NCBI RefSeq assembly: GCF_018403745.1
Contig: NZ_BOVP01000010.1
Coordinates: forward strand, 1-62,237
Length of the DNA: 62,237 bases
Direction of reading: 5' to 3'
DNA from: Lactococcus formosensis
GTDB taxonomy: Bacteria > Bacillota > Bacilli > Lactobacillales > Streptococcaceae
Shown here: piece after piece, positions 33,589-42,985 of the stretch
Layout: every line of letters starts with the position of its first letter
How positions within the stretch are numbered: position 1 is the stretch's first letter
Notes under the pieces: generated by a model
Databases searched by the model: none
Told to the model about the DNA's origin: nothing
What the model saw: the letters and a program-made list of their open reading frames with translations, nothing else
Position numbers and translations under genes: made by a program

Positions 33589-35721
33589 GTGAAAAAGATT
33601 GAATTAAATGTATCGAGGGTGATTTATGGCTTATTGGGTTTAACTTTAACCTTTGATGTGCTCTTGTCATTAAGTCAACGAACACTTTATGAAAATTTAA
33701 GTTCAGTTCTATTGCTCGTGGCTCCAATCCTAATCATGGTTTATATTATTTCGACACAAACAGGTAGAAAAAGTACTTGGAAAACAGCGCTTTTGTTTTT
33801 AATGCTCTTTCTCATTTTTGTCCTCGAAACAGGCGTTGTGATTGGCCACGGTTTAAGTCCAACACCACTTTTTAACGTTTTGGCGATAATTGCTTATGCG
33901 GGTCTTATAAGGATTTTTCTAGAAAAGAAGTGGACAATGGAGTCGCCTACTTTAAAAATCTGGACCTTTGGCCTTTCAGGACTTTACCTTATCCTAGCAC
34001 TTATTTTTGGTGTTTTTACGGTAAATCAAATGCCAACTGAAATATACAGCAATGTTCGTATCTTTTTAGTTGGACTGACCTTGGGTGTTCAACTTTTATT
34101 GCTTGGTCTTTCAGGCGTAATTTTATTTAATAAATTAAGAAAAAGTATTGGAAATTTTGCTTGGGGCTTTACGATAGTGCTTCTCAGTATTTTTGGAAGT
34201 ATTCTTTTTTATGTACTACAAGCTGATATCAATGCACAGCTTGTTGCTCGTTTTTTATTACTTATCCAAATCGTCATGGCTATTTCGCTGATTATCGAAA
34301 GTATCTATACTGGACTTTCCAATTACTTTAAGCCATACAATAAAATACTGCTTTACTTGGTTTCTATCTTGCCACTTGTTTTTCTTTTTGAAAATAAATT
34401 CTGGGGCATGAGTTATTTAAAAGAGATTTTCGAAATCATGATTAGTAAATTGACATTTTTTGCAGTATTTTTCTCTATTCTCACTTTTATTTATTATACG
34501 ATAGAAACAATCTTACTTTGGTACGCTTATAGTACAAAAAGTTATACGAGCGACCTCAGTCATGTTGAGATTGAAACAAATTATCGAATTATTGTGTTAA
34601 TTCCTTGTATGAATGAAGAATTAGTCATTAAAAACACTGTGAAAAGCTTGTTAAATACCAATTACGAAAATCTTGATATTTACGTGATTGATGATGCCAG
34701 CATTGATAATACGGTGCAGGAAGTTCAGGAATTTCAAAGTAACAAGAGGTTCCATCTTCTCCAAAGATTCCAGCCTGAAGCACAGCAAGGAAAAGGTGAA
34801 GCACTTAATTGGGCTTATAAAAAAATAACAGATTCCTATATTGACAAAGGTTATGTTTTTGAGGAAACACTTATCACGATTATTGATGCGGACTCAAGTG
34901 TAGCAACAGACTACTTTGACAAGGTAAATTTGGTCTTTAACTCGGATTTTGAATTGACTGGTTTACAGTCAAAAGTACAAGTCATTAATCGTAACAGAGA
35001 CACCTCACAAGATTTGGAATTTGGTGAGATTATCAATGCTACTCAATCTTTGCGCAGTAAAACCAATACCGTGGCCTTTGGTGGGAACGGACAGTTTTGT
35101 AAACTCAGTACCCTGTACTCTTTACATGAAGCTCCATGGACAACATCGTTAGTAGAGGATTTTGACCTTTCTTTACGTCTCTTCTTATCTGACATTTATA
35201 ATGTACGTAATGTCCAATATGATGACATTAAAATCAAACAAACAGGAATCTATGATGATACGATGTCCTTAGTTAAACAGCGCGTGAGATGGGCACAAGG
35301 AAATATCCAAACCTTTAAGTATATATTCCCTATTATCAAATCAGAAAATTTAGAGTTCAAACAAAAATTAGAGCTATGTTTTACCCTGATAAAACCTTGG
35401 CTCATGGCGATAGAATATGTGGTCGTTATTTACACAGGAGTTGTTTTATTTGGCACACTGTTACTCTTTGGTTTAAACGATGCAGTGAAAAGTTTTGTCG
35501 TTATCTTTGCATTGATGGTACTCTATATTTTTCTTATCAATGTTATCTGGGCAATCCTGTATAATAAAAACTCTCAAGAAAAATTCAGATGGGGTCATGT
35601 TTTAAGTGACGCGTATTATTTAACCAAGTTTTTAATTGTTCTTAGTCAAATCTATCCGCAAGCGACACTCAGATATTTCAGATCGCAAAATACATGGGAT
35701 AAAACGAAGCGTCAGGCTTAA
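33589..35721 (+). CDS. membrane family-2 glycosyltransferase (polysaccharide synthase) with extra N-terminal membrane domain
   Basis: A processive beta-glycosyltransferase like cellulose, hyaluronan or poly-GlcNAc synthases. Residues 1-330 carry about nine hydrophobic segments, far more than usual; the GT2 domain (about 335-600) shows VIDDAS, IIDADS near 432, the acid motif VEDFD near 523, and QRVRW near 563, the processive-synthase signature. More membrane helices follow (600-690). 710 residues against roughly 400-450 for simple synthases. GTG start with AGGGAG seven bases upstream. First of five co-directional genes with cyclic-di-GMP proteins, so probably cyclic-di-GMP controlled. Confidence 0.88.
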   Translation: MKKIELNVSRVIYGLLGLTLTFDVLLSLSQRTLYENLSSVLLLVAPILIMVYIISTQTGRKSTWKTALLFLMLFLIFVLETGVVIGHGLSPTPLFNVLAIIAYAGLIRIFLEKKWTMESPTLKIWTFGLSGLYLILALIFGVFTVNQMPTEIYSNVRIFLVGLTLGVQLLLLGLSGVILFNKLRKSIGNFAWGFTIVLLSIFGSILFYVLQADINAQLVARFLLLIQIVMAISLIIESIYTGLSNYFKPYNKILLYLVSILPLVFLFENKFWGMSYLKEIFEIMISKLTFFAVFFSILTFIYYTIETILLWYAYSTKSYTSDLSHVEIETNYRIIVLIPCMNEELVIKNTVKSLLNTNYENLDIYVIDDASIDNTVQEVQEFQSNKRFHLLQRFQPEAQQGKGEALNWAYKKITDSYIDKGYVFEETLITIIDADSSVATDYFDKVNLVFNSDFELTGLQSKVQVINRNRDTSQDLEFGEIINATQSLRSKTNTVAFGGNGQFCKLSTLYSLHEAPWTTSLVEDFDLSLRLFLSDIYNVRNVQYDDIKIKQTGIYDDTMSLVKQRVRWAQGNIQTFKYIFPIIKSENLEFKQKLELCFTLIKPWLMAIEYVVVIYTGVVLFGTLLLFGLNDAVKSFVVIFALMVLYIFLINVIWAILYNKNSQEKFRWGHVLSDAYYLTKFLIVLSQIYPQATLRYFRSQNTWDKTKRQA

Positions 35722-35757
35722 TTTTCATAAAAATATTGTAAAAAGAAAGGATGCAAC

Positions 35758-36444
35758 TTGAAAAAATATATCTTACAAGAGAATAATTTTGTTTATTTTT
35801 ATAATAAAATATATGATCATGCGCATAATATAAAAGGAGTGGAGTGTGTGCTTCGCGAACAAAATGATAAACAAGAATGGGTCCTTCCACAAAATATCGA
35901 TCACTTACCCTTTTTCATACTGAAAGATAATGTAAAAGAAAGTGTCAAAGTTGCGAATCCCGAACATTTTAAAGTTGTCATTAAACTTACGCTTGAACAA
36001 TTTCTGAGCCGCAAGTTTAAAAAGAATATCAAAGCAGTTGCTGAATCGCTCCAACCGTTTGATCTTATAATTGAAATATCTCATAATGAAATTGTGAAAA
36101 AAAAGAAGAGCTTAAGACGTGTCAGTCGTAGAATTATGAAATGCAAAACCTATGGGATTAATTTTTCAATCAATAATTTGGGAGCTGAATTCTATTTTGC
36201 ACGTAATATCCATCGCTTGTTACCTTTGATTGATGTATTAAAGTTAGACATGCGACATTTTAATGATAAAGAAAAATGGATTGATTTAACCATTAAGTTT
36301 TGGAAGAAATTAGCAAATAAATATCAACTTGAATTAGTTGTATCCGGTGTTGAAACGGATGAAGATGAAAAACTTGTTGATTTATTAGACATCAATTTGA
36401 GGCAGGGATATCTATATGGTCCACCTCAACCAGTGATTGATTGA
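35758..36444 (+). CDS. degenerate EAL-domain protein (putative c-di-GMP effector)
   Basis: A 228-residue EAL fold without other domains. Motifs align with phosphodiesterases but are altered: ECVLRE in place of E-A/L-L-R (residues 30-35), IIEISHNE for LEITE, NNLGAE near residue 139 where active enzymes have DDFGTG, SGVETD for AEGVE, and the end RQGYLYGPP. Loss of the paired aspartates removes a metal site, so hydrolysis is unlikely and ligand binding or protein contact is more likely. TTG start with AAAGGA upstream; 36 bases after the synthase; overlaps the next gene by eight bases. Confidence 0.82.
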   Translation: MKKYILQENNFVYFYNKIYDHAHNIKGVECVLREQNDKQEWVLPQNIDHLPFFILKDNVKESVKVANPEHFKVVIKLTLEQFLSRKFKKNIKAVAESLQPFDLIIEISHNEIVKKKKSLRRVSRRIMKCKTYGINFSINNLGAEFYFARNIHRLLPLIDVLKLDMRHFNDKEKWIDLTIKFWKKLANKYQLELVVSGVETDEDEKLVDLLDINLRQGYLYGPPQPVID

Positions 36445-37186
36445 GAAACTTTTCCCTTTGACAGAAGGAAAGAGCTTTTCAGTATACTTGAGGAGAAAAG
36501 TAGGTTTGAAATTTGACGAATTAATTTTTTATAGACAAAAAATTTGTGATTTTACCCAAAATGACAAAGAAGAATACGAACTATTATTGAGGTGCCAATG
36601 CGCGGATGACTGTTATTTTCCATCAGATATGTTTGACGACATTGTTTCCAATCATCAGCTGCATAATTTATATCTTCAAAGGCTGGAAGTTCTTTTGGAA
36701 GAGCAGCTCAGTAAGGATGAATACATTTATTCTTTAAATCTGGATTATCAAGAACTTTATTTTGAAGAAACAGTAGAGTTTTTGAGCAGATTTAAGTATC
36801 GGGACAGATTGAGGATAGAGCTAACAGAGCGTTTGCCAGTAAACTGCCAAAATGAAGAAAATTTCTTACCAATTGAAGCAATTAAAAGGCTCAAGGATTT
36901 GGGCTATGCGATTGCTCTAGACGATTTTCTATCAGGAATAAATCATTACAAAACGTTATTTATACTAGATGATTACATTGATCGCGTAAAGATTTCGGCC
37001 TTAGATTTTAATAGCTATTTATCTCAGGATAAGTTGAAAGATTTTATATTTTCGGTTGTTGATACGATTAAATTCCTGGACAAAGAGATTGTTATTGAAG
37101 GGGTTGAAGAGGATGAGCTTCTTGAGAGTTTTCCTAAAGAATGGCTCCAGCAAACTTATTATTATGATAAACCACATAGCTTCTAA
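36437..37186 (+). CDS. EAL-domain c-di-GMP phosphodiesterase
   Basis: Stand-alone EAL domain of 249 residues that would cut cyclic di-GMP to pGpG. Catalytic set retained: E in EYELLLRC near residue 46, N in SLNLDYQEL, E in RIELTER, DD in ALDDFLSG near 160, K in RVKIS, E in IEGVEED near 221 and Q in the final segment. The start is unclear: TTG 36437 overlaps the previous stop and has no binding site; TTG about 36506 has AGGAG ten bases upstream. Cytoplasmic; no membrane segment. Confidence 0.85.
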   Translation: MIEKLFPLTEGKSFSVYLRRKVGLKFDELIFYRQKICDFTQNDKEEYELLLRCQCADDCYFPSDMFDDIVSNHQLHNLYLQRLEVLLEEQLSKDEYIYSLNLDYQELYFEETVEFLSRFKYRDRLRIELTERLPVNCQNEENFLPIEAIKRLKDLGYAIALDDFLSGINHYKTLFILDDYIDRVKISALDFNSYLSQDKLKDFIFSVVDTIKFLDKEIVIEGVEEDELLESFPKEWLQQTYYYDKPHSF

Positions 37187-37200
37187 TAAAGGAGAAAAAG

Positions 37201-38340
37201 ATGATTCATATTGATGACATATTAGGCAGTAACTTTATAGATAAAATTTTTTTAATGCCTACTGTTCTAGGTATGATGTTTATTGCTAAGTATATGATTC
37301 AATATTATCAGTTGGATCGAAATAAAGTCACTGCGTATATCTTGTATTCGAGTAATTTTGCTTTATTTATAATTTTACTTAAATTTCTTTTTAACGATAT
37401 TGATCAAGGCTCGCCCTATGGTTATATTGTTAGTGATATTTCTTTAGTTTTCATTGCGATATCGGTCGTTTATTTAGTTGCACCACCTACCAAAAATATT
37501 GAGTACGAGGTATTGCCACAGTTTATTATATATTATGGACTTTATTTGCATGTTTACGGTTTTGATATTCAATCCTCTCTCTTAGTACTTTCCGGCTTGA
37601 TTTTATTTTGGCTTGTGATTTACGTGTTGTGTAATTATAAGGAGTTGATTTCGAAGTATTATATTTCCTACTTTTTCCTTAGTATATTTATTACACTTGC
37701 AGCAGTATTAGTAGCCTTTTCGCAATTTGATATTCCAATGAGCTATGTGCTCGGTATTTTAGGAAAGGTATTGGCTGTGCTAGTTATCGCGAAGATTGCG
37801 ATACACTTAATCAGTATCATTGCTCTTATGTATTCAGACTTAAAGAGAGACGCTTATATTGATGCTTTAACCGATACTTATAATCGCAAAAAGTTTGAAG
37901 AAGTACTGAAGGAGATCTTAGACAGTAAGAATGTTCCTCTCTTTTCAATTGCTTTGTTTGACGTGGATTCGTTTAAATGTATCAATGATTCTTACGGGCA
38001 TTTGGCAGGAGATTATGTTCTGCGGGAGATAAGCTATGGCATTAAAGATGCCTTACTTCAAGAGCATAATAATGGTCAACTTTTCAGATACGGAGGCGAT
38101 GAATTCTTTGTACTCTTTAGAAACCAGTCGGGTGATTCGGTCAAAGCAATAATGGATGATATCCAAAAAAATATTTCGGATAAGGATTTCATCTATAATG
38201 ATACCTTATTAAATGTTTCTATATCTGTGGGTGTTTCAGAAATAAGAGATGAAAAAAATATGAAGGATATTATTGACAAAGTCGACAAAAATTTATATGT
38301 CGCAAAAGCAAACGGGAAAAATCAAGTCTTCTATATGTAA
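37201..38340 (+). CDS. membrane-bound diguanylate cyclase (GGDEF)
   Basis: Makes cyclic di-GMP from two GTP. Residues 1-210 form about six or seven membrane helices with no recognised sensor name; the C-terminal GGDEF domain has DALTDTYNRKKFEE, FDVDSFKCINDSYGH and an intact RYGGDEFF near residue 298-305. The five residues before the motif lack the RxxD product-inhibition site, so feedback may be absent and the adjacent EAL enzyme may balance the pool instead. AAAGGAG lies before ATG. Confidence 0.93.
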   Translation: MIHIDDILGSNFIDKIFLMPTVLGMMFIAKYMIQYYQLDRNKVTAYILYSSNFALFIILLKFLFNDIDQGSPYGYIVSDISLVFIAISVVYLVAPPTKNIEYEVLPQFIIYYGLYLHVYGFDIQSSLLVLSGLILFWLVIYVLCNYKELISKYYISYFFLSIFITLAAVLVAFSQFDIPMSYVLGILGKVLAVLVIAKIAIHLISIIALMYSDLKRDAYIDALTDTYNRKKFEEVLKEILDSKNVPLFSIALFDVDSFKCINDSYGHLAGDYVLREISYGIKDALLQEHNNGQLFRYGGDEFFVLFRNQSGDSVKAIMDDIQKNISDKDFIYNDTLLNVSISVGVSEIRDEKNMKDIIDKVDKNLYVAKANGKNQVFYM

Positions 38341-38363
38341 AGAAGAGTAGAAATGGAGTAGAT

Positions 38364-39446
38364 ATGAAAAAAATAATGCTTGTTTTTGGTACACGACCAG
38401 AAGCAATTAAAATGGCCCCCTTAGTCAAAGCTATCGAGAAAGATGAACGTTTTGAAGCCGTAACTGTGGTCACAGCGCAACACAGAGAAATGCTGGATCA
38501 AGTTCTCGATATTTTTCAAATCCAGCCTGATTACGATTTAGATATCATGGGGAAAAATCAAACCCTTAGTCAAATTACTACACGTGTTATTGACGCCATT
38601 GATCAAGTACTAGTAGAAGAAGCACCCAATATAATGCTTGTTCATGGGGATACCTCGACAACTTTTGCAGCATCTATCGCTGCTTTCTATCATAAGGTAA
38701 CACTGGGGCACGTAGAAGCAGGGTTGAGAACATGGGACAAATATTCACCATTCCCAGAAGAAATGAACCGTCAAGTCACAGATGTGCTCTCTGATATTTA
38801 CTTTGCGCCAACTGAAGAAAGCAGACAAAATTTATTAAAAGAAAATCATATGGATCAGAATATCTATGTGACAGGTAATACCGCTATTGATGCTTTACGT
38901 TACACTGTACCAGCGCATCTTCAAAAGGATCGACGTCAGATTCTGGTGACGATGCACCGTCGTGAGAATCTTGGTACTCCGATGGAAAATGTCTTTCGTG
39001 CAATCAAAAAGATTTCTGAAGAATATGTAGATTTTGAGGTGGTTTATCCGCTTCATAAAAATCCAAAAGTGAGAGAAATAGCTTATCGTATCCTAGGCGA
39101 CTTGCCTAATGTTCGATTGATTGAACCACTAAATGTGGTTGATTTTCATCGTATGGAAAACGAAAGCTATCTTATCCTGACGGATTCAGGTGGTGTGCAA
39201 GAAGAAGCGCCGTCTTTTGGTGTGCCTGTCCTTGTCTTACGTGATACAACAGAAAGACCCGAAGGCGTGGAAGCAGGTGCTTTAAAATTAGTCGGTACAG
39301 ATGAATCTGATGTTTATCAAGCCATCCGGGAACTTCTTGATAACGAAGAAGCCTATAATAAAATGAGCCACTCTAAAAATCCTTATGGTGATGGACATGC
39401 CAGTGAAAAGATCCTTGATGCTATTGACCAATATTTTAAACACTGA
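38364..39446 (+). CDS. wecB: UDP-N-acetylglucosamine 2-epimerase (non-hydrolysing)
   Basis: Interconverts UDP-GlcNAc and UDP-ManNAc. The 360-residue enzyme has the family motifs VFGTRPEAIKMAPL, VHGDTSTTFA, GHVEAGLRTWDKYSPFPEE, VTMHRREN and LTDSGGVQEEAP. Last gene of the operon, 23 bases after the cyclase. Its presence with a polysaccharide synthase suggests UDP-ManNAc as a building block, as in the Listeria Pss exopolysaccharide; it could also serve wall teichoic linkage or capsule synthesis elsewhere. Confidence 0.93.
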   Translation: MKKIMLVFGTRPEAIKMAPLVKAIEKDERFEAVTVVTAQHREMLDQVLDIFQIQPDYDLDIMGKNQTLSQITTRVIDAIDQVLVEEAPNIMLVHGDTSTTFAASIAAFYHKVTLGHVEAGLRTWDKYSPFPEEMNRQVTDVLSDIYFAPTEESRQNLLKENHMDQNIYVTGNTAIDALRYTVPAHLQKDRRQILVTMHRRENLGTPMENVFRAIKKISEEYVDFEVVYPLHKNPKVREIAYRILGDLPNVRLIEPLNVVDFHRMENESYLILTDSGGVQEEAPSFGVPVLVLRDTTERPEGVEAGALKLVGTDESDVYQAIRELLDNEEAYNKMSHSKNPYGDGHASEKILDAIDQYFKH

Positions 39447-39468
39447 ACGTCATGAAAATTGTAATAAG

Positions 39469-39503
39469 ATACTCTGACCATACATAAGTCAGAGTATTTT
39501 ATT
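39469..39503 (+). terminator. terminator of the exopolysaccharide operon
   Basis: ATACTCTGAC / GTCAGAGTAT stem with a 9-base loop and a T-rich tail, 22 bases after wecB. Confidence 0.85.
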
Positions 39504-39581
39504 ACGAGAAATTATTCGCACTATATGTGCTATAAAAAATCAGATATATAAAAGTTTTTTTCTCGCGTTTTTGAGGGAAAC

Positions 39582-39670
39582 TGATATAATGATTCTAAGA
39601 AACTGAGACACTATTATTTTTTCTTCTCGTAAAGTTTCTGGAGAAGTATATACTTCTACCTTTTATAAAA
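39582..39670 (+). promoter_or_regulatory. kup promoter and leader with palindrome
   Basis: An extended -10 (TGATATAAT) near 39582-39590 begins a leader of about 90 bases. In it, AGAAGTATATACTTCT (about 39642-39657) is a 16-base perfect palindrome followed by a short T-rich stretch. The consensus of the cyclic-di-AMP ydaO riboswitch, which controls some potassium genes, is not recognisable. Confidence 0.4.
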
Positions 39671-39687
39671 ATGAAAGAGGTTTTTGT

Positions 39688-41706
39688 ATGAGTTATGCGA
39701 ATGAAAAGTCGTTTAACAAAGCTACTTCAGCGGGCTTTATAATCGCGCTTGGAGTGGTATATGGAGACATTGGGACAAGCCCTTTGTATACCATGCAGTC
39801 TATTGTCACAGGGCAAGGAGGCTTGCAAAATATTTCAACGGACTTTATTCTTGGTGCGGTTTCCTTAGTTATCTGGACGCTAACCTTGATTACAACTGTT
39901 AAATATGTGTTAATTGCTCTTAAGGCCGATAACCACCAAGAAGGTGGGATATTTTCTCTTTTCACTTTGGTAAGACGGATGGCAAAATGGCTGATTATAC
40001 CAGCAATGATAGGAGGAGCCACCCTGCTTGCAGATGGGGCTTTGACTCCAGCAGTTACAGTTACCTCCGCTGTTGAGGGCTTAAAAGGGGTTCCTGGTTT
40101 AGGAGAAATCTATGCCAACCAATCATGGGTTATTGTTACCACGCTCATCATTCTGGCTATACTCTTCCTTATTCAGCGTTTTGGGACAGGTCTTGTTGGT
40201 AAACTTTTTGGACCGATAATGCTGATCTGGTTTAGCTTTTTAGCTATTACAGGACTTTTGAATTCCTTTGCGAATCTTGAAATTTTTAAAGCAATCAATC
40301 CTTACTACGCTATCCATCTCTTGTTAAGTCCAGAAAATAAGGCAGGGCTCTTTATTTTAGGTTCGGTATTCTTGGCGACTACCGGAGCAGAAGCCCTTTA
40401 TTCTGACCTTGGACATGTGGGCAGGGGCAATATCTATGTCAGCTGGCCTTTTGTAAAACTCGCAATTGTTTTATCTTATTGTGGACAAGGGGCTTGGCTT
40501 TTAGCGCATAGAGGTGGTGATTTGGGAGGTATGAACCCCTTCTTCGCCGTAATCCCTACAGACATGATGATTTATGCCGTTATTTTAGCGACTTTAGCTT
40601 CTATTATCGCTTCACAATCTCTGATTTCGGGATCATTTACTTTAGTTTCCGAAGCGATTCGCTTGAAGTTGTTACCGATGATGCGTATTTACTATCCAGG
40701 GAAAACTTTAGGACAACTTTATATTCCAGCAGTCAACTTGATTCTATGGCTTATGACAAGTGCGATTGTACTGTATTTTAGAAGTGCGGAACATATGGAG
40801 GCAGCTTACGGCTTAGCCATTACTGTAACAATGCTTATGACGACGGTCCTTCTGGCATATTATCTCGTTTATCGAGGGTTGAGGAAACCACTTGCTTACC
40901 TGATTGCTGCTTTCTTTGCTAGTATTGAGTTGATTTTCTTTATTGCCTCAGCAGCCAAGTTTGTTCATGGGGGATACGTTGTGGTTATTATGGCTGCCAT
41001 GATTATCTTTGTGATGTTTGTTTGGTTCCAATCAAGTAAAAGTGTGAATAAACACATTAAATCACTGGATCTCAATGATTTCAAAGGGCAACTCAAAGAA
41101 CTCAAAGAAGACAAGGAGATGGATCTCTATCAAACCAATCTCGTTTATTTGAGTAATAAAATGGAAGGTGATTTTATTGACCGTTCTATCCTATATTCAA
41201 TACTTGATAAACGTCCTAAAAAGGCGGAAGTTTACTGGTTTGTTAATGTGAAAGTTACTGATGAACCATGGACTTCCGAATATGAAGTTGATATGATGGG
41301 AACAGATTATATCGTTAAAGTTCATTTGTATCTAGGGTTTCGCATGAAACAAGAAGTGCCCCGTTATCTTCGGACGATTGTTAAAGATTTAATAAAATCA
41401 GGACGATTGCCTAAACAAGAGCAAAAATACACCACAATGCCTGGTAGGGATGTTGGTGACTTCAGATTTGTAGTTATCGAGGAACGGGTGACAAATGCAC
41501 AAAAACTTCCAGCTTTTGATCGATTCGTCTTGAAAGCAAAAGCCCGAATCAAGCGTTATACAGCAACACCAGATCGCTGGTTTGGCTTACAATTTTCGGA
41601 AGTGTCACTTGAGCGGGTGCCATTAATATTATCAGATGTATATAATTTGAGCATCAAAGAACGTCCAAAACTAGAAGATGAAGGTGAAGAAGACATAAGC
41701 TATTAG
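39688..41706 (+). CDS. kup: KUP-family potassium uptake protein
   Basis: Proton-coupled K+ importer. The 672-residue protein has about 12 membrane helices beginning with the KUP signature [14 protein letters not shown] (residues 20-33), further conserved [14 protein letters not shown], and a cytoplasmic C-terminal domain (430-672). In lactococci Kup proteins are controlled by cyclic di-AMP. GAAAGAGG precedes ATG. Single gene between terminators. Confidence 0.95.
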   Translation: MSYANEKSFNKATSAGFIIALGVVYGDIGTSPLYTMQSIVTGQGGLQNISTDFILGAVSLVIWTLTLITTVKYVLIALKADNHQEGGIFSLFTLVRRMAKWLIIPAMIGGATLLADGALTPAVTVTSAVEGLKGVPGLGEIYANQSWVIVTTLIILAILFLIQRFGTGLVGKLFGPIMLIWFSFLAITGLLNSFANLEIFKAINPYYAIHLLLSPENKAGLFILGSVFLATTGAEALYSDLGHVGRGNIYVSWPFVKLAIVLSYCGQGAWLLAHRGGDLGGMNPFFAVIPTDMMIYAVILATLASIIASQSLISGSFTLVSEAIRLKLLPMMRIYYPGKTLGQLYIPAVNLILWLMTSAIVLYFRSAEHMEAAYGLAITVTMLMTTVLLAYYLVYRGLRKPLAYLIAAFFASIELIFFIASAAKFVHGGYVVVIMAAMIIFVMFVWFQSSKSVNKHIKSLDLNDFKGQLKELKEDKEMDLYQTNLVYLSNKMEGDFIDRSILYSILDKRPKKAEVYWFVNVKVTDEPWTSEYEVDMMGTDYIVKVHLYLGFRMKQEVPRYLRTIVKDLIKSGRLPKQEQKYTTMPGRDVGDFRFVVIEERVTNAQKLPAFDRFVLKAKARIKRYTATPDRWFGLQFSEVSLERVPLILSDVYNLSIKERPKLEDEGEEDISY

Positions 41707-41725
41707 TATAGATACAATTAACCAG

Positions 41726-41755
41726 AACAACTGGATTTTTCCAGTTGTTTTTTTG
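41726..41755 (+). terminator. terminator after kup
   Basis: ACAACTGGA / TCCAGTTGT with TTTT loop and T-run of seven. Confidence 0.92.
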
Positions 41756-41879
41756 TCATGTCACTTGTTGAAGAGTTACTACAAAGTATCTAAGGCACCT
41801 CGGAGTACCTACTATACAAATAGTAAATCTTGCTATATAATGAGTGCTATAGAAACCTGTAATTCATAAGGAGGAAAAT

Positions 41880-42860
41880 ATGAAGGCAATAGAAGTATCT
41901 GAATTTGGTAACAGTAACGTTCTTAAGTATAAAGAGCTTAAAGACCCGGTTATGAAAGATGACGAGATTTATGTCAGCCTCAAAGCTGCAGCGGTCAACC
42001 CTGTTGAAACCTATGTACGCCAAGGAACATACGCGCAACTGCCTTCGCTCCCTTATATCCCAGGAAAAGATGGAGCTGGGATTGTCAAAGCTGTAGGTGC
42101 ACAAGTGAAAAACTTTAAGGTAGGTGATCGTGTCTTTGTGACTGTAGAGAGTGATGCTCAGTTTGGAACATATGCGCAAGCAATAACATGCAAGGCCAAA
42201 GAAGCGACCTTACTCCCAGAAATTATGACTTATAGTCAAGGAGCAGCACTAGGATCGAGCGGCTTAACCGCCCTTTATGCCCTTAATCAAAAAGCGGGCC
42301 TTAAGTCTGGAGAATATATACTTATACATGGTGCAACTGGAGGAGTGGGGACACTTGTCCTTCAATTTGCCAAGCTGTATGGTGCCAAGGTTATTGCAAC
42401 AGCAGGGTCTGAAAAGGGCCTTGAGATATTGAAAAAGCTTGGTGCAGACTATGTCTTTAACCATCATGCTGAAGGATATATCGAGAGAATACAGGACTTG
42501 ACAAAGGACCATGGTCTTGATGTGATTATCGAAATGCTTGCAAATGTTAATTTGCAGAAAGACTTAGATGCTATTGGCAACAACGGGCGAATTGTTATTA
42601 TTGGTAATCGAGGGGAAGTAACCATTAATCCTCGTGTCTTGATGATGAAAGGGGCACATATCACAGGTCTAATGTTGGCAAATATCACACCAGAAGAAGT
42701 GGAGGAAAACACACACTTGTTACTGCAAGGTTTAAGTGAGGGTGTTAAACCTGTCGTTGATAAAGTATTCCCACTCGAGCAAGCTGCGACAGCGCAAGAT
42801 TATATCATGGAAAACAAAGGAAGTTTGGGTAAAATCATTCTTGATACGGCAGCTGAATGA
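41880..42860 (+). CDS. NADPH:quinone oxidoreductase (zinc-independent MDR family)
   Basis: A 326-residue zeta-crystallin-type reductase. N-terminal GroES-like domain with PYIPGKDGAGIV and GDRVFV; Rossmann domain with HGATGGVGTLVLQFAKLYGA and the cofactor loop. The structural-zinc cysteines of alcohol dehydrogenases are absent. It may reduce quinones, detoxifying electrophiles. AAGGAGG precedes ATG. It lies just upstream of a MarR gene with its own promoter. Confidence 0.88.
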   Translation: MKAIEVSEFGNSNVLKYKELKDPVMKDDEIYVSLKAAAVNPVETYVRQGTYAQLPSLPYIPGKDGAGIVKAVGAQVKNFKVGDRVFVTVESDAQFGTYAQAITCKAKEATLLPEIMTYSQGAALGSSGLTALYALNQKAGLKSGEYILIHGATGGVGTLVLQFAKLYGAKVIATAGSEKGLEILKKLGADYVFNHHAEGYIERIQDLTKDHGLDVIIEMLANVNLQKDLDAIGNNGRIVIIGNRGEVTINPRVLMMKGAHITGLMLANITPEEVEENTHLLLQGLSEGVKPVVDKVFPLEQAATAQDYIMENKGSLGKIILDTAAE

Positions 42861-42878
42861 TCTGAATAGATGAAAAAT

Positions 42879-42908
42879 AAAAGGCAGGTTTTAATCTGCC
42901 TTTTTATT
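42879..42908 (+). terminator. terminator after the quinone oxidoreductase
   Basis: AAAAGGCAG / CTGCCTTTTT stem with an eight-base loop and T-rich tail. Confidence 0.88.
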
Positions 42909-42919
42909 TTAGAAAAGCC

Positions 42920-42972
42920 TTGACTTTAGTGCGGAATCGTACTATAATGAAATGGTACGACTTCGCACTAAA
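42920..42972 (+). promoter_or_regulatory. marR promoter inside a large inverted repeat
   Basis: TTGACT (42920-42925), 17 bases, TATAAT (42943-42948). The arms 42925-42942 and 42955-42972 are inverted copies matching at 16 of 18 positions (TTTAGTGCG...TCGTAC / GTACGA...CGCACTAAA) and flank the -10. This is the expected operator for autorepression by the adjacent MarR protein. Confidence 0.88.
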
Positions 42973-42985
42973 AAGGAGCGGTTAA

